Part shown: positions 39,395-41,094 of the stretch, one piece after another
Numbering within the stretch: position 1 is the stretch's first letter
Layout of the letters: each line of letters opens with the position of its first letter
Source: a virus
IMG/VR virus record: IMGVR_UViG_3300024982_000006
Coordinates: 1 to 41,094 of that record
Length of the DNA: 41,094 bases
Direction: 5' to 3' (one strand)
Notes under the pieces: model-generated
What the model was told of the DNA's origin: nothing
What the model saw: the letters and a program-made list of their open reading frames with translations, nothing else
Databases searched by the model: none
Position numbers and translations under genes: made by a program

Positions 39395-39417
39395 CCGTGG
39401 TGGAGTTACTTCCACGG
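39395..39417 (-). promoter_or_regulatory. Hairpin between cro and the early terminators (nut/put-like position)
   Basis: CCGTGG and CCACGG form a 6-bp stem with an 11-nt loop immediately before the first terminator. The position matches lambda nutR. No boxA was confirmed. It may be an antitermination site or only part of the terminator block. Confidence 0.35.
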
Positions 39418-39443
39418 GGGGAGGAATGGGGGGCGGCGGGCAT

Positions 39444-39647
39444 TTAGGCGGCCGTGTTTTGCGCTTCTGCCTTCACTCGATCTCTGAGGGCAAGCAAGGC
39501 CTCGCCAAGAGAGTGACGAGGCTGCGCTGTTCGAGCGTTTACGAGATCGCTAACAGTCCCTTGACTGCATCCGCATGTTGCGGCGATCTGGGGTTGCGTC
39601 AGGTGGCCAAATTCCTGGATCTCGGCGATGATGTTTTTCCAGTCCAT
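39444..39647 (-). CDS. Cro-like HTH repressor
   Basis: This 67-aa protein starts MDWKNIIAEIQEFGHLTQPQ and continues IAATCGCSQGTVSDLVNART, a compact helix-turn-helix of the Cro type. It is transcribed divergently from the longer repressor across two operator-like sites. The candidate promoter would begin transcription at about the start codon, and no SD is present, so translation may be leaderless. Confidence 0.8.
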   Translation of the reverse strand: MDWKNIIAEIQEFGHLTQPQIAATCGCSQGTVSDLVNARTAQPRHSLGEALLALRDRVKAEAQNTAA

Positions 39648-39653
39648 CGCATG

Positions 39654-39681
39654 ATGATAACGAGTTTCCGTTATTATGCAA
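39654..39681 (-). promoter_or_regulatory. Early promoter (PR-like)
   Basis: The -35 is TTGCAT (39681-39676), the spacer 16 bp and the -10 TATCAT (39659-39654), giving +1 near 39647, the first base of cro. Operator 1 lies within the spacer and -10, so repressor binding would block it. Confidence 0.6.
39657..39674. promoter_or_regulatory. Operator 1
   Basis: A perfect inverted repeat ATAACG-AGTTTC-CGTTAT overlaps the cro promoter. The core TTTCCRTTAT recurs in operator 2. Confidence 0.65.
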
Positions 39682-39699
39682 GCGGATTTCCATTATCGC
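39682..39699. promoter_or_regulatory. Operator 2
   Basis: GCGGATTTCCATTATCGC shares TTTCCRTTAT with operator 1 and has GCG/CGC ends. Its centre lies 25 bp from that of operator 1, on the repressor side, where it could control the weak repressor promoter. Confidence 0.55.
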
Positions 39700-39718
39700 T
39701 TTCCCCTAGGCTGTAGCC

Positions 39719-40186
39719 ATGGCTACTGACTATGGGAAACGGCTTCGACTTGCACGGAAGCATGCGAAGCTGACACAGGTGAAACTATCGGAACTCACGA
39801 AGATTCCGCAGAGCACCATTTCAACTGCTGAACGCGAGGGCCATGGGTCTGGGGATACGCCGGTCTACGCATGGGCGTGTGGCGTGAATGCCCTATGGCT
39901 AGCCACTGGAGAGGGCAACATGTTGGATCAGGCCATCCACCCACCGTTGATCCGCAATGAGTCGGCATTATTCCCGCCGGCAGTGAATTTAGGATTCCCG
40001 CAGCTCAGCGCGTTGGCTGTTGAGTTGGCCGAAAGATTCGACCGCCTGACCGTCAAGGAGACGAGGCTCGAGGCCTTGAATGCTTGCCTTGCGTTGCTGG
40101 AATCGAGGGCATCACAAACCAGACCGACGGCACTTAAACAATCAAATGGAGCCGATGTACAGCGGCCCCCGGAAAAGTCTACTTAA
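39719..40186 (+). CDS. XRE-family phage repressor
   Basis: This 155-aa protein starts MATDYGKRLRLARKHAKLTQ. The HTH (residues 5-60) reads VKLSELTKIPQSTISTAERE, then WACGVNALWLATGEG. The C-terminal region is helical (ALAVELAERFDRLTVKETRL) and has no S24 self-cleavage domain, so induction cannot work by RecA-stimulated autocleavage as in lambda CI. It is divergent from Cro and should maintain lysogeny. The SD is weak (CTAGG). Confidence 0.8.
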   Translation: MATDYGKRLRLARKHAKLTQVKLSELTKIPQSTISTAEREGHGSGDTPVYAWACGVNALWLATGEGNMLDQAIHPPLIRNESALFPPAVNLGFPQLSALAVELAERFDRLTVKETRLEALNACLALLESRASQTRPTALKQSNGADVQRPPEKST

Positions 40187-40222
40187 TTGGTATGGCATTG
40201 TGTGACTGTTTGTAAGCGATGT

Positions 40223-40253
40223 GAATAAGTCACAAGCATCATGTAACTTATTC
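40223..40253. promoter_or_regulatory. Inverted repeat upstream of the lipoprotein gene
   Basis: GAATAAGT and ACTTATTC form perfect 8-bp arms 15 bp apart, between repressor and lipoprotein genes. No T-run follows, so a regulator-binding site is likelier than a terminator. No strong promoter was identified here. Confidence 0.4.
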
Positions 40254-40334
40254 CTTGGGATGTGAAGACAGACGGCGCGGTAAAGTCTTTTGGCGCACCC
40301 CAGCAGCGCATTTTGCTGGCGATTTAGGGATCGT

Positions 40335-40610
40335 ATGAAACTTGCCACACTGACCATGACAGTCCTGCTTGCAGGGTGTGCAACACCAAGCACCGGCCCG
40401 GTTGCTCGATCTGGAGACTTGTTCACCATCACCAGGCAAGGAGGGGGATTTCTGATATCCACGGATTCCCTCAAAGCGCAGGCTATCAACGATGCCGAGT
40501 CACACTGCGCCGGCATTGGCAAGAAGTACAAGTTTATCCACAGCAAAGAGATCCAAGCTGGAGCACTGGGAAGATGGCCAGAAAGCGAGGTTCTGTATCA
40601 GTGTTTGTGA
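40335..40610 (+). CDS. Small outer-membrane-type lipoprotein
   Basis: This 91-aa precursor starts MKLATLTMTVLLAGCATPST with lipobox LLAGC (Cys15), after AGGGA. The residue after Cys is Ala, not Asp, which favours outer-membrane sorting. The mature part has two Cys and ends WPESEVLYQCL. It lies next to the repressor on the same strand and ends at a strong terminator, so it may be expressed in the lysogen and alter the host surface. The ATG at 40290 is rejected because it lacks a signal peptide fit. Confidence 0.75.
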   Translation: MKLATLTMTVLLAGCATPSTGPVARSGDLFTITRQGGGFLISTDSLKAQAINDAESHCAGIGKKYKFIHSKEIQAGALGRWPESEVLYQCL

Positions 40611-40635
40611 CTGATTAAATCAACCAATCTCAAAG

Positions 40636-40656
40636 CCCGCCATGAGCGGGTTTTTT
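40636..40656 (+). terminator. Rho-independent terminator after the lipoprotein gene
   Basis: CCCGC-CATGA-GCGGG is followed by six T, 26 bases beyond the stop codon. Confidence 0.9.
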
Positions 40657-40719
40657 GTTGCCCGCTGCCTGGCTGAGTTGAGCAACGGACTAAGTGTTTT
40701 CCCTTGGCTGCAAAATATT

Positions 40720-40761
40720 TATCGGCAACCCGTTGACTTCTGATAACGGAATGCCGATACT
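40720..40761 (+). promoter_or_regulatory. Promoter overlapping an imperfect hairpin
   Basis: The -35 is TTGACT (40733-40738), the spacer 17 bp and the -10 GATACT (40756-40761), giving +1 near 40768. The same DNA folds as TATCGGCA/TGCCGATA plus CCGTT/AACGG (40720-40759). A hairpin here could also be the end of a mobile element. The promoter would drive the structured RNA downstream. Confidence 0.6.
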
Positions 40762-40803
40762 TCATTCCACCACACCAAACAACACTGTGTTGCCAGGTGT
40801 GTA

Positions 40804-41050
40804 GAGAGTGCAGATAGGTGTGGTGGTGGGGAAAGTAGACCCACTGAAACAGGTAAGGCGCAATTGGTTTAGGCGGCAACACGGCGAAATCCGTGTCGAG
40901 GTGTCCATGAGTGTTTGTGAAAGCAAACCATGCGCCCGGATGCCGTGCAGGTGGTGACTCCTGCAGCCGCGAAAGCGGACCGACTTCGGAACCACCTGGT
41001 AGTCGCGCTAGCGCCGGGGTAACGACCGGCCCACACCTACCTGCACTCTC
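40804..41050 (+). ncRNA. Large structured RNA, HEARO/omega-RNA-like candidate
   Basis: A closing helix pairs 40804-40823 with 41031-41050 (19 of 20 bp, one A-C mismatch). Inside are hairpins at 40826-40844, 40879-40896 (6 bp), 40906-40932 (with GAAA loop), 40946-40965 (6 bp), 40967-40978 (CCGC-GAAA-GCGG) and 40980-40989. An 8-bp pairing CAGGTGGT (40948-40955) with ACCACCTG (40991-40998) competes with or pseudoknots the fourth. The region from 40611 to the edge has no convincing gene until 41083. An RNA of this size directly 5' of a plus-strand ORF fits the RNA of IscB-type elements; a retron is less likely because no long msd-type hairpin is seen. Confidence 0.55.
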
Positions 41051-41082
41051 AAGCAAGGTTTATCAACCAAGGAGTGGAGCAA

Positions 41083-41094
41083 ATGGCGACAACA
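41083..41094 (+). CDS. Start of a plus-strand gene cut by the window edge
   Basis: ATGGCGACAACA (M-A-T-T) follows an SD-like AAGGAG at 41069-41074, 33 bases after the structured RNA. Only four codons are visible. If the RNA is omega-like, this should encode an IscB-type HNH nuclease; this cannot be tested here. Confidence 0.45.

Noticed and set aside
40335-40610. N-type antiterminator on the repressor side
   Set aside because: The only gene there has a clear lipobox and is not Arg-rich.
40804-41050. Retron msr-msd reading of the right-edge RNA
   Set aside because: The closing inverted repeat fits, but no long msd-type hairpin is visible; several short tetraloop hairpins fit a protein-scaffold RNA better. 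It is not excluded until the downstream gene is read.
40598-41056. Minus-strand frame of 152 codons at the right edge
   Set aside because: It runs across the terminator and through the structured RNA, and the protein has no recognisable pattern.
1-41094. CRISPR array or tRNA cluster
   Set aside because: No regularly spaced direct repeats and no tRNA-like sequence were seen on reading both strands.

Overview
The window is most of a temperate tailed-phage genome (an integrated prophage or a free phage). Three lines of evidence support this. Divergent repressor and Cro-like genes flank an operator, followed by a CII/O/helicase/NinB/RusA early operon. A complete terminase-portal-scaffold-capsid run follows. 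Then come tail-tip, tail-fibre and injected-protein genes. The P22-like portal, N4-gp56-like capsid protein, lack of a tape-measure/tail-tube run and a giant virion 'polyvalent' protein point to a podovirus-like phage resembling the Bcep22-type phages. High GC and the style of the Cro, CII and Ref proteins suggest a betaproteobacterial (Burkholderiales) host; this is inference. No integrase, lysis cassette, tRNA or CRISPR was seen.

Almost everything is on the minus strand, so the transcription order runs from right to left. 40.6-39.7 kb (plus strand): lipoprotein and repressor. 39.7-38.8 kb: operators, Cro, tandem terminators, CII. 38.9-30.3 kb: early genes packed with 4-bp ATGA overlaps: HNH nucleases, an O-like initiator with a candidate origin, a DnaB-like helicase, an acyl carrier protein, RusA, NinB, a Ref-like nuclease, two mini LuxR-type HTH proteins, and small membrane and zinc-ribbon proteins. 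30.26-29.68 kb: a gene-poor switch region with promoters, a strikingly structured RNA and nuclease-gene remnants. 29.6-20.4 kb: packaging and head. 20.4-7.3 kb: connectors, tail and fibres, including a fibre with an embedded M14 carboxypeptidase. 7.2-1 kb: an internal virion protein and the polyvalent protein, which runs off the left edge.

Five copies of a 17-19 bp element (minus-strand core ACCCCC-ASTAGGG-WTTG) sit at 7.27, 15.15, 23.84, 29.68 and 30.26 kb, each ahead of a functional module. In each, the TTG is followed after a 17-bp spacer by a hexamer SANNAT. I read them as a phage-specific late promoter family, possibly served by the LuxR-type HTH proteins. Predicted starts fit the neighbouring genes: two fall on SD-less start codons, one at the start of a folded leader, and one just ahead of a good RBS.

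Three RNA candidates stand out. (1) A four-way-junction RNA at 30102-30187 (minus), with two GNRA-capped hairpins and its own sigma70-like promoter. (2) A multi-hairpin leader ahead of the scaffold/capsid operon (23658-23797, minus). (3) A roughly 250-nt plus-strand RNA closed by a 20-bp helix at 40804-41050, just upstream of a plus-strand gene cut by the right edge; its layout recalls HEARO/omega RNA of IscB elements. These folds were found by eye and need computation.
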